Shown one piece after another: positions 22,501 to 29,661 of a stretch of DNA of 64,000 bases (positions are counted from its first letter, which is position 1; each line of letters starts with the position of its first letter). This DNA is from Flagellimonas flava (GTDB lineage Bacteria; Bacteroidota; Bacteroidia; Flavobacteriales; Flavobacteriaceae). The notes under the pieces are model-generated. The model saw only the letters and a program-made list of their open reading frames with translations. It was not told the origin of the DNA and searched no databases. A program made the translations under genes and the position numbers. Location of the stretch: positions 1 through 64,000 of the forward strand of contig NZ_FQWL01000002.1 in assembly GCF_900129665.1 (NCBI RefSeq). The letters are read 5' to 3'.

Positions 22501-22798
22501 TGTGTTTTTTGGCGAGGTGACAGATCCGGACGATTTCAATGGAGATGCCCGGGTGGATGGCACTCCAGTAAGTGATGACGCCGTTTATGGAGGAAAGTTG
22601 ATTACTGATCTAACCGTTACCAAGACATTGACCGATGGTCTATCATTGACTGTAGGAGCCAATAACCTCTTCGATGTTTATCCTGATGAGAATCGGGAAG
22701 GTGGTACCTCTGGAGACCAATTTGTGTACTCTAGGAGAACCTCACAATTTGGATATAGTGGAAGGTATCTTTTCGCAAGATTAAGATTTAGTCTTTAA
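19550..22798 (+). CDS. TonB-dependent receptor with STN and carboxypeptidase-like domains
   Basis: 1082 residues. In order: signal (to about 44), STN signalling domain (about 50-120, DFENVPMKQVLNEIKN), a carboxypeptidase-regulatory-like domain (about 138-215, IRGSVKDEQGNPLAGANILV), plug (about 220-360, VLVLINGKRRHTT and RDGAAAQYGSDAIAGVINI), and a 22-strand barrel ending in FARLRFSL. The STN domain fits signalling through the FecR protein encoded 79 bp upstream. There is no SusD gene next to it, so a polysaccharide locus is unlikely; siderophore or other small-ligand uptake is more plausible. Confidence 0.93.
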   Translation: MKKSMVSGLIRFQEIPVKRNLKMKLSFLLTFFMICQLTASTVYAQKKVRFDFENVPMKQVLNEIKNQSGFKFFYNVKEIDDTKKITLKASDERVLAVIDRFADQEQLQYAINGNQIVLKKDDSEKTNSSKEEAQQEIRGSVKDEQGNPLAGANILVKGTTNGTQADFDGNYTLEVADSNATLVVSYLGFKTTEVAIDGQSVIDIVLLEDAARLEDVVVVGSRNPNRTATETTVPVDVIDVATIANQGPQVSVNQILNYVAPSFTSQSQTVSDGTDHIDPASLRGLGPDQVLVLINGKRRHTTALINVNGTVGAGSVGTDMNAIPAAAIQRIEVLRDGAAAQYGSDAIAGVINIVLKKATGKLDLSLTTGANFSENSNQFEGGSDGEKFQLDANYGLPIGERGYINFTGSLSTREPALRNKDYAGDIFQGFHGAERIFAAGGGTVADMTLQDYANAAQGISYLDQGVKDQIAGLNLADETDIGTFRDLLGFDADEDELAARGLTRKDFRFKVGTSRLREGKFFANMSIPVSETTEIYGFGGISYRQGLASGFYRRPAQGDGRANTPAFPNGFLPNIGTDILDQSLAIGIKGKINEWDVDFSNTYGKNTFDITVGNSSNGTLGVATPRSFDAGGLGFSQNTTNLDFNRFYEDIFEGFNAAFGAEYKVEKYEIIAGEESSYTSYDINGNPVTSVTPDDQLVRNNFTGAPLGGGAQVFRGYDPGNATEKFRNNISLYADFEADFTESWLLSLAGRYENYSDFGSTFNYKLATRLKLSENLALRAASSSGFRAPSLHQQFFSRTSTVFVDNVPFEQGTFTNDSRAAALIGIDKLKEETSNSFSAGLTGKFGDFSITVDGYLINIDDRIVYSGSFGNGGDPELTAIFEAAGATSARFFVNAIDTKSSGVDVVLSHKTNWGDAILKNDFAANFNKTEIEDIFVPELIANAGLSGSFFDGQEEAFLTLAQPRTKLNLTNLVSYNSWDFLLRNVFFGEVTDPDDFNGDARVDGTPVSDDAVYGGKLITDLTVTKTLTDGLSLTVGANNLFDVYPDENREGGTSGDQFVYSRRTSQFGYSGRYLFARLRFSL

Positions 22799-22844
22799 GA
22801 AGCTTTTTAATGCTTTTGAATTAGTTGAGTTTTAGTTTATCGCA

Positions 22845-22873
22845 AAAACCTTCCCATTTCGGGAAGGTTTTTT
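22845..22873 (+). terminator. Intrinsic terminator after the TonB receptor gene
   Basis: AAAACCTTCCC (22845-22855) pairs with GGGAAGGTTTT (22861-22871) across a 5-nt loop and runs into a T-tract. It ends the fecR/TonB receptor transcript and separates it from the symporter gene. Confidence 0.88.
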
Positions 22874-22920
22874 CATTGGTACAAAGACCCTATCTTTAGC
22901 TTTTTCAAGACATACCACTA

Positions 22921-24351
22921 ATGGAAAAATCCAAAATCACTGGACTGATTCTAGGCCCCATAGCCTTTTTCATTTTAACCAACCTTCCCTTTAATTTAGT
23001 GTCCGAGACAGGAGACCCCGTAATAGCCGTAGCGGTCTGGATGCTTATCTGGTGGATAACTGAAGCGGTTTCCATTACGGTCACGGCGCTGTTGCCCTTG
23101 TTGTTATTTCCCATTTTAAAAGTGTTGCCCATAGCAGAGGTAGGCGCCAATTACGGCAGCCCAATCGTTTTCCTGTTCTTCGGGGGATTTGTCATGGCAC
23201 TCGCTCTGGAGAAAGTGAATTTGCACAAACGAATTGCCTTGAACATTATTCGTCTTACTGGTACTACGCCGAACAAGGTAGTGCTTGGTTTTATGATCGC
23301 AACGGGCTCTTTAAGCATGTGGATCAGCAATACTGCCAGTACCGTGGTGATGCTCCCCATTGCGCTTTCGGTCATTAATTTATTGATCAATGATGAGGAC
23401 GGATTCACCAAGAACGATAGAAATTTTGCCCTTAGTGTAATGCTGGGAATTGCCTTTTCAGCCAATGCAGGTGGAGTTGCAACGGTAATTGGCACACCTC
23501 CCAACTCTGTGTTGATTGGTCTTTTGGAGAATGAATACAATATTGAGATTTCCTTTTTGCGATGGATGACGTTGGGACTGCCCTTTTCCATTATTATGGT
23601 AGGGATTTGTTATGTGGTGCTCGTGAAGTGGATGTACCCAAATAGGGGGTTGCAGTTTAATGCTTCCAAGGAAGTGATTCAAACCGAATTGCAGAAATTA
23701 GGGCCAACCTCTGGAAAGGAAAAGATGGTTCTGGCGATATTCGGCATAACCGTGTTCCTTTGGATTTTCCGGACCTTGATCAATAGTATTTTCCCAAGTC
23801 TGGGATTATCCGATACCATGATCAGTATTTTTGCCGCCATAACCCTCTTTGCGGTGCCCTACAATATTAAAAAGGGTGATTTTATTATTCAATGGGGAGA
23901 TACTTCAAAATTGGCCTGGGGAATACTAATTCTATTCGGTGGGGGATTGGCACTCGCTAAGGGAATGTCCACAAGCGGTATTGTGGATATGGTGGCCAAT
24001 GCTATTGCTTCCAGCGATATAAGCATTCTATTGACCGCCTCGCTCCTGATACTGCTCATGCTTTTTATGACGGAATTGATGAGTAATGTGGCCCTGGTGG
24101 CCGTATTGGCCCCTGTGGTCGCAGGGATTGCGATAGGTCTGGATGTTCCGATACTTTACCTTTTGATACCGGTTACCATTGCCAGTAGCTGTGCTTTTAT
24201 GCTGCCCATGGCCACACCGCCCAATGCCATAGTCTTTGCAAGCGGGTATGTAAAGGTACCGGAGATGGCCCGCGTTGGAGTAATATTGAATTTAATTGCC
24301 GTTGGATTATTGATCTTGGTATTCCAGTTTGTACTTCCACTTTTATTCTAA
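22921..24351 (+). CDS. SLC13/DASS-family sodium-coupled dicarboxylate-type symporter
   Basis: 476 residues, about 11-12 transmembrane segments. The two duplicated clamshell loops of this family are visible: SNTAST at 136-141 with LPIA after it, and SNVALVAVLAP near residue 385, in which the usual second SNT has Val instead of Thr. A PPNA motif (ATPPNAIVFAS) precedes the final helices. It imports anionic carbon sources such as succinate, malate or citrate, or sulfate in some members; the substrate is not predictable. It is a single-gene unit flanked by terminators. Confidence 0.92.
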   Translation: MEKSKITGLILGPIAFFILTNLPFNLVSETGDPVIAVAVWMLIWWITEAVSITVTALLPLLLFPILKVLPIAEVGANYGSPIVFLFFGGFVMALALEKVNLHKRIALNIIRLTGTTPNKVVLGFMIATGSLSMWISNTASTVVMLPIALSVINLLINDEDGFTKNDRNFALSVMLGIAFSANAGGVATVIGTPPNSVLIGLLENEYNIEISFLRWMTLGLPFSIIMVGICYVVLVKWMYPNRGLQFNASKEVIQTELQKLGPTSGKEKMVLAIFGITVFLWIFRTLINSIFPSLGLSDTMISIFAAITLFAVPYNIKKGDFIIQWGDTSKLAWGILILFGGGLALAKGMSTSGIVDMVANAIASSDISILLTASLLILLMLFMTELMSNVALVAVLAPVVAGIAIGLDVPILYLLIPVTIASSCAFMLPMATPPNAIVFASGYVKVPEMARVGVILNLIAVGLLILVFQFVLPLLF

Positions 24352-24356
24352 TAAAA

Positions 24357-24379
24357 AACCCCTTCAAATTGAAGGGGTT
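24357..24379. terminator. Bidirectional intrinsic terminator
   Basis: AACCCCTTC (24357-24365) and GAAGGGGTT (24371-24379) pair over a 5-nt loop, with an A-run on the left and a T-rich flank when read leftward. It serves the symporter gene from the left and the 99-residue repeat-protein gene from the right. Confidence 0.82.
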
Positions 24380-24386
24380 CCTAACA

Positions 24387-24400
24387 AACTAACTAACTCA
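24387..24400 (-). repeat. All-frame stop motif downstream of repeat-protein gene (copy 1)
   Basis: Read leftward this is TGAGTTAGTTAGTT, which places a stop codon in every reading frame, 23 nt after the stop of the 99-residue protein gene. The same 14 bases occur at 25032-25045 in the same position relative to the second repeat-protein gene, each time followed by a terminator hairpin. Confidence 0.55.
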
Positions 24401-24422
24401 AAAAAATAGTAAGAAACTAACT

Positions 24423-24722
24423 TTACTGTATATACGGATCAAAACCTATTGGTAGATATCCGGATGTATCAAAATCTAATTCCAATTCTTCTGCCTCATC
24501 GATGTAATTGATGGATTCCAAAGAAAACTCTCCACAATATGGGTCAAAGTTTTCAGGAAGGTAAGGTGCGGTATCAAAACCTAAACCTAAATCATCCTCC
24601 TCAATAAATACCAAACTATTTACATCAAAGTGCTCCATGGGAGCGTTGTCCCTAGAATTCTTTGCAGCTGCATAAATAGTGGCTGCGGCAAAAAATATGA
24701 CCAATGTATTTCTGATTTTCAT
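24423..24722 (-). CDS. Small secreted acidic repeat protein (two LGFDT-YLP repeats)
   Basis: 99 residues: signal peptide (about 1-20), then two copies of a 35-residue acidic repeat. Cores are LGFDT at 47-51 and LDFDT at 82-86, each followed by YLP and GFDPY or NFDPY. It has the same repeat as the 243-residue protein encoded 356 bp upstream. Exported, with no catalytic residues; no family with a known function is recognised. A TATCTTTG -7 element lies 24 bp before the start. Confidence 0.78.
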   Translation of the reverse strand: MKIRNTLVIFFAAATIYAAAKNSRDNAPMEHFDVNSLVFIEEDDLGLGFDTAPYLPENFDPYCGEFSLESINYIDEAEELELDFDTSGYLPIGFDPYIQ

Positions 24723-24745
24723 AACCGTTGTTTTTTAATTTTATA

Positions 24746-24753
24746 CAAAGATA
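24746..24753 (-). promoter_or_regulatory. -7 promoter element for the 99-residue repeat-protein gene
   Basis: Read leftward this is TATCTTTG, matching TAnnTTTG. Transcription would begin about 18 nt before the ATG at 24722. No convincing -33 element is found 17-23 nt upstream, so the assignment rests on the -7 box and position only. Confidence 0.45.
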
Positions 24754-25003
24754 AAACCGCAAAATGTGAAGTTTATTACAATTAGATTTTTGTTAACGGA
24801 TGCTTTAAAACAAGGCAGAAATGAAGTTGTTAACAACTCTATTCAACCCTTATCGAAGTCGTAAAACCAACACATGTTTTTTGTCAGATTGATAGTGTTA
24901 AAAGGTTTTTTTTGCCGTTTGCACTTCATCGATCTCAATGTTATTTTTTTGTTAACCCGTTCCAAAAAATCCTTTTTAATATCCTTTTAAGAAAAGAAAT
25001 ACA
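24754..25003. other. AT-rich gene-free stretch between the two repeat-protein genes
   Basis: The 356-bp gap between the two repeat-protein genes holds the -7 element, the terminator and the all-frame stop motif listed separately. The remaining part is T- and A-rich with several poly-T tracts and no open frame of note. I see no small RNA or further gene in it. Confidence 0.5.
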
Positions 25004-25028
25004 AAAAGCCCTCCTTTGGAGGGCTTTT
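25004..25028 (-). terminator. Intrinsic terminator after the 243-residue repeat-protein gene
   Basis: AAAAGCCCTCC (25004-25014) pairs with GGAGGGCTTTT (25018-25028) over a 3-nt loop. Read leftward the stem ends in a T-run. It lies 50 bp after the stop of the 243-residue protein gene. Confidence 0.85.
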
Positions 25029-25031
25029 CAT

Positions 25032-25045
25032 AACTAACTAACTCA
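25032..25045 (-). repeat. All-frame stop motif downstream of repeat-protein gene (copy 2)
   Basis: The reverse strand reads TGAGTTAGTTAGTT, identical to the copy at 24387-24400, between the stop of the 243-residue protein gene and its terminator. Confidence 0.55.
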
Positions 25046-25078
25046 AAAATTTGTAAAATGAAAATTACATCCTACGCA

Positions 25079-25810
25079 CTAATCAACCCTAGTGTAGGGG
25101 TTAAAGTTTTCAGGTAGATACGCAGAGGTATCAAATCCTAAATCCATTTCTTCATGTTCCATATAATTGATGGAGGTGATTTCCAAAACTTCGCTGTAAG
25201 GATCAAACCCTTTTGGCAAAACATGCTCAAATCCTTCTCCCAATTCCCACTCCACATCGGTTTCAATGTATGGAATTGCATTTAGATCAACATAGGTTTC
25301 AAAAGGTGAGAATCCTTCAGGTAGATAATCCGTGGTGTCAAACCCTAGATCAATCTCCTCATCCTCCATATAATTGATGGAATGCACGTCAACAATCTCA
25401 GAATAGGCATCGAATTCCTCTGGTAAGTGTTCCGTGGAATCAAAATCCAGTTGAAGTTTGTTATCGTTTTCAATATATATGAGGGAATTCAAATCAAAAT
25501 AAGTCTTGTATGGATTAAAATCCGAAGGAAGATAATCTGAGGTATCAAAACCTAGATCTATTTCCGAATCGTCCTCCAAGAACTCAATATCGTTCAAACT
25601 TAACTCATAGGATCCTTCATTCAGCAAACCGTAGAATCGGGAAGTCTCCTCACTTAACTCGGCACTAAGGTTAAGTACCGTAAAACTGTTCTCAAATGTA
25701 CTGGCCTGCTCGGTCTTGGTTTCTACAACAGCAGCCGTACTTAGCTGGTCTTCTGCTACGGCGGAACTACTTAAGAGTACACATCCGTAAATCATTAATA
25801 ACTTGTTCAT
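25079..25810 (-). CDS. Secreted acidic repeat protein (five LGFDT-YLP repeats)
   Basis: 243 residues: signal peptide (1-19), a Glu/Thr/Ser-rich spacer (20-70), then five tandem repeats. Repeat cores start at residues 86, 121, 155, 190 and 224, a strict 35/34/35/34 spacing, each built as a beta-like IxYIE or INYME segment, LGFDT (or LDFDS, LGEGF), a YLP or HLP or VLP turn, and a GFxPY-type end. Repeats 1, 3 and 5 resemble each other more than 2 and 4, so the unit may be a 69-residue pair. Very acidic. No function is known to me; it is a paralogue of the downstream 99-residue protein. Confidence 0.82.
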   Translation of the reverse strand: MNKLLMIYGCVLLSSSAVAEDQLSTAAVVETKTEQASTFENSFTVLNLSAELSEETSRFYGLLNEGSYELSLNDIEFLEDDSEIDLGFDTSDYLPSDFNPYKTYFDLNSLIYIENDNKLQLDFDSTEHLPEEFDAYSEIVDVHSINYMEDEEIDLGFDTTDYLPEGFSPFETYVDLNAIPYIETDVEWELGEGFEHVLPKGFDPYSEVLEITSINYMEHEEMDLGFDTSAYLPENFNPYTRVD

Positions 25811-26077
25811 TTTTGATTGAATTTTTTGATTGATGTTATATGCTTATAAGACTACCCTAATTTTAAATTGTTACAGCTTTTTTGATTTTTTTTAGAAAAA
25901 GAGATGCTTCACGAGCCCAGCTATAGGTGGGGTTTCAAGCCGAACCATCAGTAAAACGCAGGACTCCCGAAGATTCGTTATATCACGCAAAAAAATCAGA
26001 GTTAGTAATTATTTAACAGTCTGTATTCATGATTTTTAGGTTCTTTGAAGGCATTGAGAATACCTAATTGACCCAAA

Positions 26078-28576
26078 ATGATTCAAAAATTACTGTTCAA
26101 AGCCCTTTTCGTCTTTTTATTGATCGGGGCTGTCCAAACCTCAGAAGCACAATTATTCAAGAAAAAAAAGAAATCCACCGAGCAGAAGGCTGCCGACAAA
26201 CCCAAAAAAGGTGGTATCAAACCCTATGAAAAGGTAATTACCAAAGAAGCCAAAACCGATGAGGGACTTTTTCTGGTCCATCAGGTAGATGACAAACACT
26301 ATTATGAAATTCCAGACTCCCTCTTCAACAGGGAGATGCTCATGGTGAGCCGTATTTCAAAAACGGCCACGGGAATAGGTTTCGGAGGTGGAAAAATCAA
26401 TACCCAGGTGCTGCGTTGGGAGAAGAAACCAAAAAAAGTACTGCTACGCGTGGTCTCTTACGGCAATGTAGCTGCTGATTCGCTCCCCATACACGAGGCT
26501 GTGGTGAACTCCAACTTCGAACCCGTCCTTTTCGCTTTCAATATTAAAGCTCTTAACAAAAAAGATTCTTTAAATCCGGCGACGGTGATTGAAGTAGATC
26601 CTTTGTTCACCAAAGATGTTAATGCCCTGGGCATGCCAGATAACCGCAGAAAGCAATTTAAAGTGAGTCGATTGGATGGCGACCGCAGTTATATTGAAGC
26701 GATCAAGAGCTATCCGCTCAACATAGAAGCGCGACACGTAAAAACATATGTGGCCAAAGAGCCACCGAGCAACCAAAGTTTGGGTTCCGTATCCATTGAA
26801 ATCAACAATTCCATGATCTTGCTGCCAGAGGAACCTATGAAAAGGCGCTATTTTGATGAACGTGTAGGTTGGTTTGCCCGAGGGCAGGTAGATTATGGCC
26901 TTGAGGCCCAAGAAAGTAAAACAGTGCGCTATTTAGATCGCTGGCGATTAGAGGTCAAAAACGAAGATCTTGAAAAATACAAAGCAGGCGAATTGGTGGA
27001 ACCCAAGAAACCTATCATATATTATATAGACCGCGCCACGCCGAAAAAGTGGGTCCCCTATATCAAACAAGGTGTAGAGGACTGGCAGGTTGCATTTGAA
27101 GCCGCCGGTTTTAAGAATGCTATCCTTGCCAAGGATCCGCCTACAGAAGAGGAAGACCCGGAATGGTCTCCAGAAGATGTACGATATTCCGTGGTTAGGT
27201 ACCTGGCTTCCCCCATACCCAATGCCAATGGTCCCCACGTAAGTGATCCGCGGAGTGGGGAAATTTTAGAATCCGATATCAATTGGTACCACAACGTGAT
27301 GACCTTGTTGCGCAATTGGTTCTTTGTACAAACAGCCGCCATTAATCCTGACGCCCAAAATGTCGCGTTTAAGGATGAGATTATGGGGCGATTAATCAGG
27401 TTTGTGTCCGCACACGAAGTTGGGCATACCTTAGGTCTTCCCCACAACATGGGAAGTAGTGCCGCCTATCCGGTAGATTCTTTGCGTTCTGCCAGTTTTA
27501 CCAAAAAGCATGGGACCGCTCCGTCTATTATGGATTACGCCCGATTTAATTACGTGGCTCAACCTGGAGACGGTGATGTAGCGCTAATGCCTAATATAGG
27601 TGTGTATGACAAATATTCAATTCGTTGGGGATATAAACCCATCCTTGATATTTCGGCAGAAGAAGAGAAACCTATTTTAAACGGTTGGATACGCCAACAT
27701 GAAAATGACCCGATGTACCGTTTTGGGCATCAACAGATTGGCGATATCCATGATCCAAGCTCCCAAACCGAAGATTTGGGCGATGATGCAATCAAGGCCA
27801 GTATGTACGGCATTGAAAACCTAAAGCGCATTGTTCCAAGGCTCGGCGAATGGACCACGGAGGATGGTAAAAACTACGATGACCTCGAAACCTTATATGG
27901 TCAGGTTTTGGCACAATATAGAAGGTATATGGGCCATGTTTCCAACAATATAGGAGGTGTATATGAGCATCACAAAACCTCAGATCAAATTGGTGCGGTA
28001 TATACCCATGTAAGCAAAGAGCATCAGAAAAACTGCATGTCCTTTATACAAGAGCAACTGTTTAAAACTCCGAAGTGGCTCATAGACCAGGACATTATCA
28101 GTAAAACGGAATACTCAGGATCAGTGGAGCGCATTCGGGCTACACAGGTTCGTTACCTTAATACCATATTACACTTGGGAAAATTGGCCCGTGTAATTGA
28201 AAATGAAACCTTAAATGGCAACGAGGCCTATGGCCTATTGGAAATGATGCGGGATTTAAGAAGAGGCCTCTGGTCCGAAACAAGAAGTGGAAGAAGTATA
28301 GACACCTATAGGAGAAACCTTCAAAAAGCACATATAGACCGATTGGAGTATTTAATGACTGCAAAAAATCAAGGAAAGTTGTCCGACTTTGGTGGATACA
28401 GGAAATCCACAGCCGTCAACACCAGTCAGTCGGATATTCGCTCTGTCGCACGTGGGGAACTCAACAACCTCAAGAAAGATATCAGAAACGGGTTGAGCCG
28501 CACGTCCGATACCATGAGCAGATATCATTTGCAAGATGCCCTAGATCGGATAGACAAGATTTTAGACCCTAGTTAG
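26078..28576 (+). CDS. Secreted zinc-dependent metalloprotease (DUF5117/DUF5118 type)
   Basis: 832 residues with signal peptide ending at TSEAQ, then the basic KKKKKS stretch. A DUF5118-like segment (about 50-90) and a DUF5117-like domain (about 95-290) precede the metalloprotease domain. The metzincin zinc motif HEVGHTLGLPH is at 446-456, and a SIMDYARFNYVAQPGD segment downstream fits the Met-turn. A long helical C-terminus follows. It is exported and probably degrades peptides or proteins outside the inner membrane. It is a single-gene unit. Confidence 0.92.
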   Translation: MIQKLLFKALFVFLLIGAVQTSEAQLFKKKKKSTEQKAADKPKKGGIKPYEKVITKEAKTDEGLFLVHQVDDKHYYEIPDSLFNREMLMVSRISKTATGIGFGGGKINTQVLRWEKKPKKVLLRVVSYGNVAADSLPIHEAVVNSNFEPVLFAFNIKALNKKDSLNPATVIEVDPLFTKDVNALGMPDNRRKQFKVSRLDGDRSYIEAIKSYPLNIEARHVKTYVAKEPPSNQSLGSVSIEINNSMILLPEEPMKRRYFDERVGWFARGQVDYGLEAQESKTVRYLDRWRLEVKNEDLEKYKAGELVEPKKPIIYYIDRATPKKWVPYIKQGVEDWQVAFEAAGFKNAILAKDPPTEEEDPEWSPEDVRYSVVRYLASPIPNANGPHVSDPRSGEILESDINWYHNVMTLLRNWFFVQTAAINPDAQNVAFKDEIMGRLIRFVSAHEVGHTLGLPHNMGSSAAYPVDSLRSASFTKKHGTAPSIMDYARFNYVAQPGDGDVALMPNIGVYDKYSIRWGYKPILDISAEEEKPILNGWIRQHENDPMYRFGHQQIGDIHDPSSQTEDLGDDAIKASMYGIENLKRIVPRLGEWTTEDGKNYDDLETLYGQVLAQYRRYMGHVSNNIGGVYEHHKTSDQIGAVYTHVSKEHQKNCMSFIQEQLFKTPKWLIDQDIISKTEYSGSVERIRATQVRYLNTILHLGKLARVIENETLNGNEAYGLLEMMRDLRRGLWSETRSGRSIDTYRRNLQKAHIDRLEYLMTAKNQGKLSDFGGYRKSTAVNTSQSDIRSVARGELNNLKKDIRNGLSRTSDTMSRYHLQDALDRIDKILDPS

Positions 28577-28630
28577 ATCTTAATCAGTAGGAATATACCA
28601 CTATAAATGGCCTTTTTTGGACAGACCCTG

Positions 28631-28664
28631 CATTTTGTCGGTTATACCATACATTTTGTCGGTT
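28631..28664. promoter_or_regulatory. Two direct repeats with 21-bp spacing (LytTR-like site)
   Basis: The 13-base string CATTTTGTCGGTT occurs at 28631-28643 and again at 28652-28664, 21 bp apart start to start, or two helical turns. Paired direct repeats with this spacing and a GTT core are how LytTR-type response regulators bind. They lie 86 bp before the small membrane-protein gene at 28750. No LytTR gene is in the window, so the regulator is unidentified. Confidence 0.6.
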
Positions 28665-28749
28665 TCACATCTAAAAAAGGTCATTTCACAACATATCATG
28701 GGCTTGCGCTAATGGTTTGTCTATTTTAGTAATCCCAAATCCTAAAATC

Positions 28750-28938
28750 ATGACCTACAAATTCAAAAGCCTAATCTACTTCTGCTTTTTCCTCATTGCA
28801 TCTACCATTTATTATGGGGTAGAACAATACGATAAATTTCAAGAACATCTTCGGACCAAAGAGTTGGTGGAAAACACCTTTGAAGATCATTTGGAACAGG
28901 AGGAAGTCCAAGAAAACAAAACTTTAGATCAGCAATAG
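28750..28938 (+). CDS. Small single-pass membrane protein
   Basis: 62 residues from the ATG at 28750 (the TTG at 28717 is less likely). It has one hydrophobic segment (SLIYFCFFLIASTIYYG, about 7-24) and an acidic, Glu/Gln-rich tail of about 38 residues that is probably helical. No family is recognised. It sits downstream of the paired direct repeats at 28631-28664, which probably control it, and 106 bp before the Spy-like gene. Confidence 0.6.
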   Translation: MTYKFKSLIYFCFFLIASTIYYGVEQYDKFQEHLRTKELVENTFEDHLEQEEVQENKTLDQQ

Positions 28939-28977
28939 GTCTTACGCTCAATCAAATTCTTAAAAGCTTCTTAAATG

Positions 28978-28998
28978 ATGGTTTGGACATTAAACCAT
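28978..28998. promoter_or_regulatory. Inverted repeat upstream of the Spy-like gene
   Basis: ATGGTTT (28978-28984) is exactly complementary to AAACCAT (28992-28998) across 7 nt. An overlapping longer pair, TTGGACAT (28983-28990) and ATGTCCAA (29011-29018), also exists. Both lie within 70 bp of the ATG at 29045 and may be an operator or a leader hairpin. Confidence 0.35.
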
Positions 28999-29044
28999 TG
29001 AACCCAACCTATGTCCAATTACCAAATCATTAAAATTTAAGCAT

Positions 29045-29491
29045 ATGAAACGATTAGCAGTAGTATTGATCTTGTTGATGTCAGTGGCCGCTTTTGCCCA
29101 AAAACATCAGGGTTCAAAAATGGGAAAAGGGTATAAAAATGACTTAACCACGGAACAATTGGCCACCCTCCATACCAAAAAAATGACCTTGGCCCTGGAC
29201 CTTACCGACAGGCAGCAAAAACAAGTAATGGAAATCCATTTGGAGCAAGCCGAGGTGCGAAAAGCCAAACATGAGGAAATCAAAGCTAAAAAGGAAAGTG
29301 GAGAATGGAAAAAACCAACTTCCGATGAAAGATTTGAGATGGAGAATGCCCGTTTGGATCGTCAAATTGCCCATCATCAGAAAATGAAAGAGATCCTGGA
29401 TGAAGAGCAATACCAAACTTGGAAGAAGCTCACGCTATTAAAAAGAAAGAACGGCAAAAAGAAAATGCAGGAGAGAGGAAGAAGAGGATAG
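29045..29491 (+). CDS. Spy-like/DUF4890-type periplasmic helical protein
   Basis: 148 residues: signal peptide to AFAQ, then almost entirely charged helix. LTTEQLATLHTKKMTLALDL followed by TDRQQKQVMEIHLEQ and a later LDEEQYQTWKKL are the paired LTxxQ-type segments of Spy/CpxP-like proteins, which act as periplasmic chaperones or metal-stress sensors. The C-terminus is very basic (KRKNGKKKMQERGRRG). Often found near envelope stress genes; here it has its own terminator. Confidence 0.75.
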   Translation: MKRLAVVLILLMSVAAFAQKHQGSKMGKGYKNDLTTEQLATLHTKKMTLALDLTDRQQKQVMEIHLEQAEVRKAKHEEIKAKKESGEWKKPTSDERFEMENARLDRQIAHHQKMKEILDEEQYQTWKKLTLLKRKNGKKKMQERGRRG

Positions 29492-29508
29492 TGTTTTTTG
29501 TTGATTTT

Positions 29509-29547
29509 AGAAGCCCCGCCTCGCCATGGACGGGGCTTCTTTTTTTA
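29509..29547 (+). terminator. Intrinsic terminator after the Spy-like gene
   Basis: AGAAGCCCCG (29509-29518) pairs with CGGGGCTTCT (29531-29540) and is followed by seven T residues. Confidence 0.9.
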
Positions 29548-29661
29548 TATTTTATTTCTCGTGGACCACGATTCATTAAATCTTAGTAAACCATTTTAAC
29601 AGTTTTTGCCGTATATATTTCAACCTCCCTAAGGACTGTCCTAATCCTTAAAATTTGAAAT

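Noticed and set aside
19550..22798. SusC-type receptor of a polysaccharide utilisation locus
   Set aside because: No SusD gene or glycoside hydrolase is next to it.
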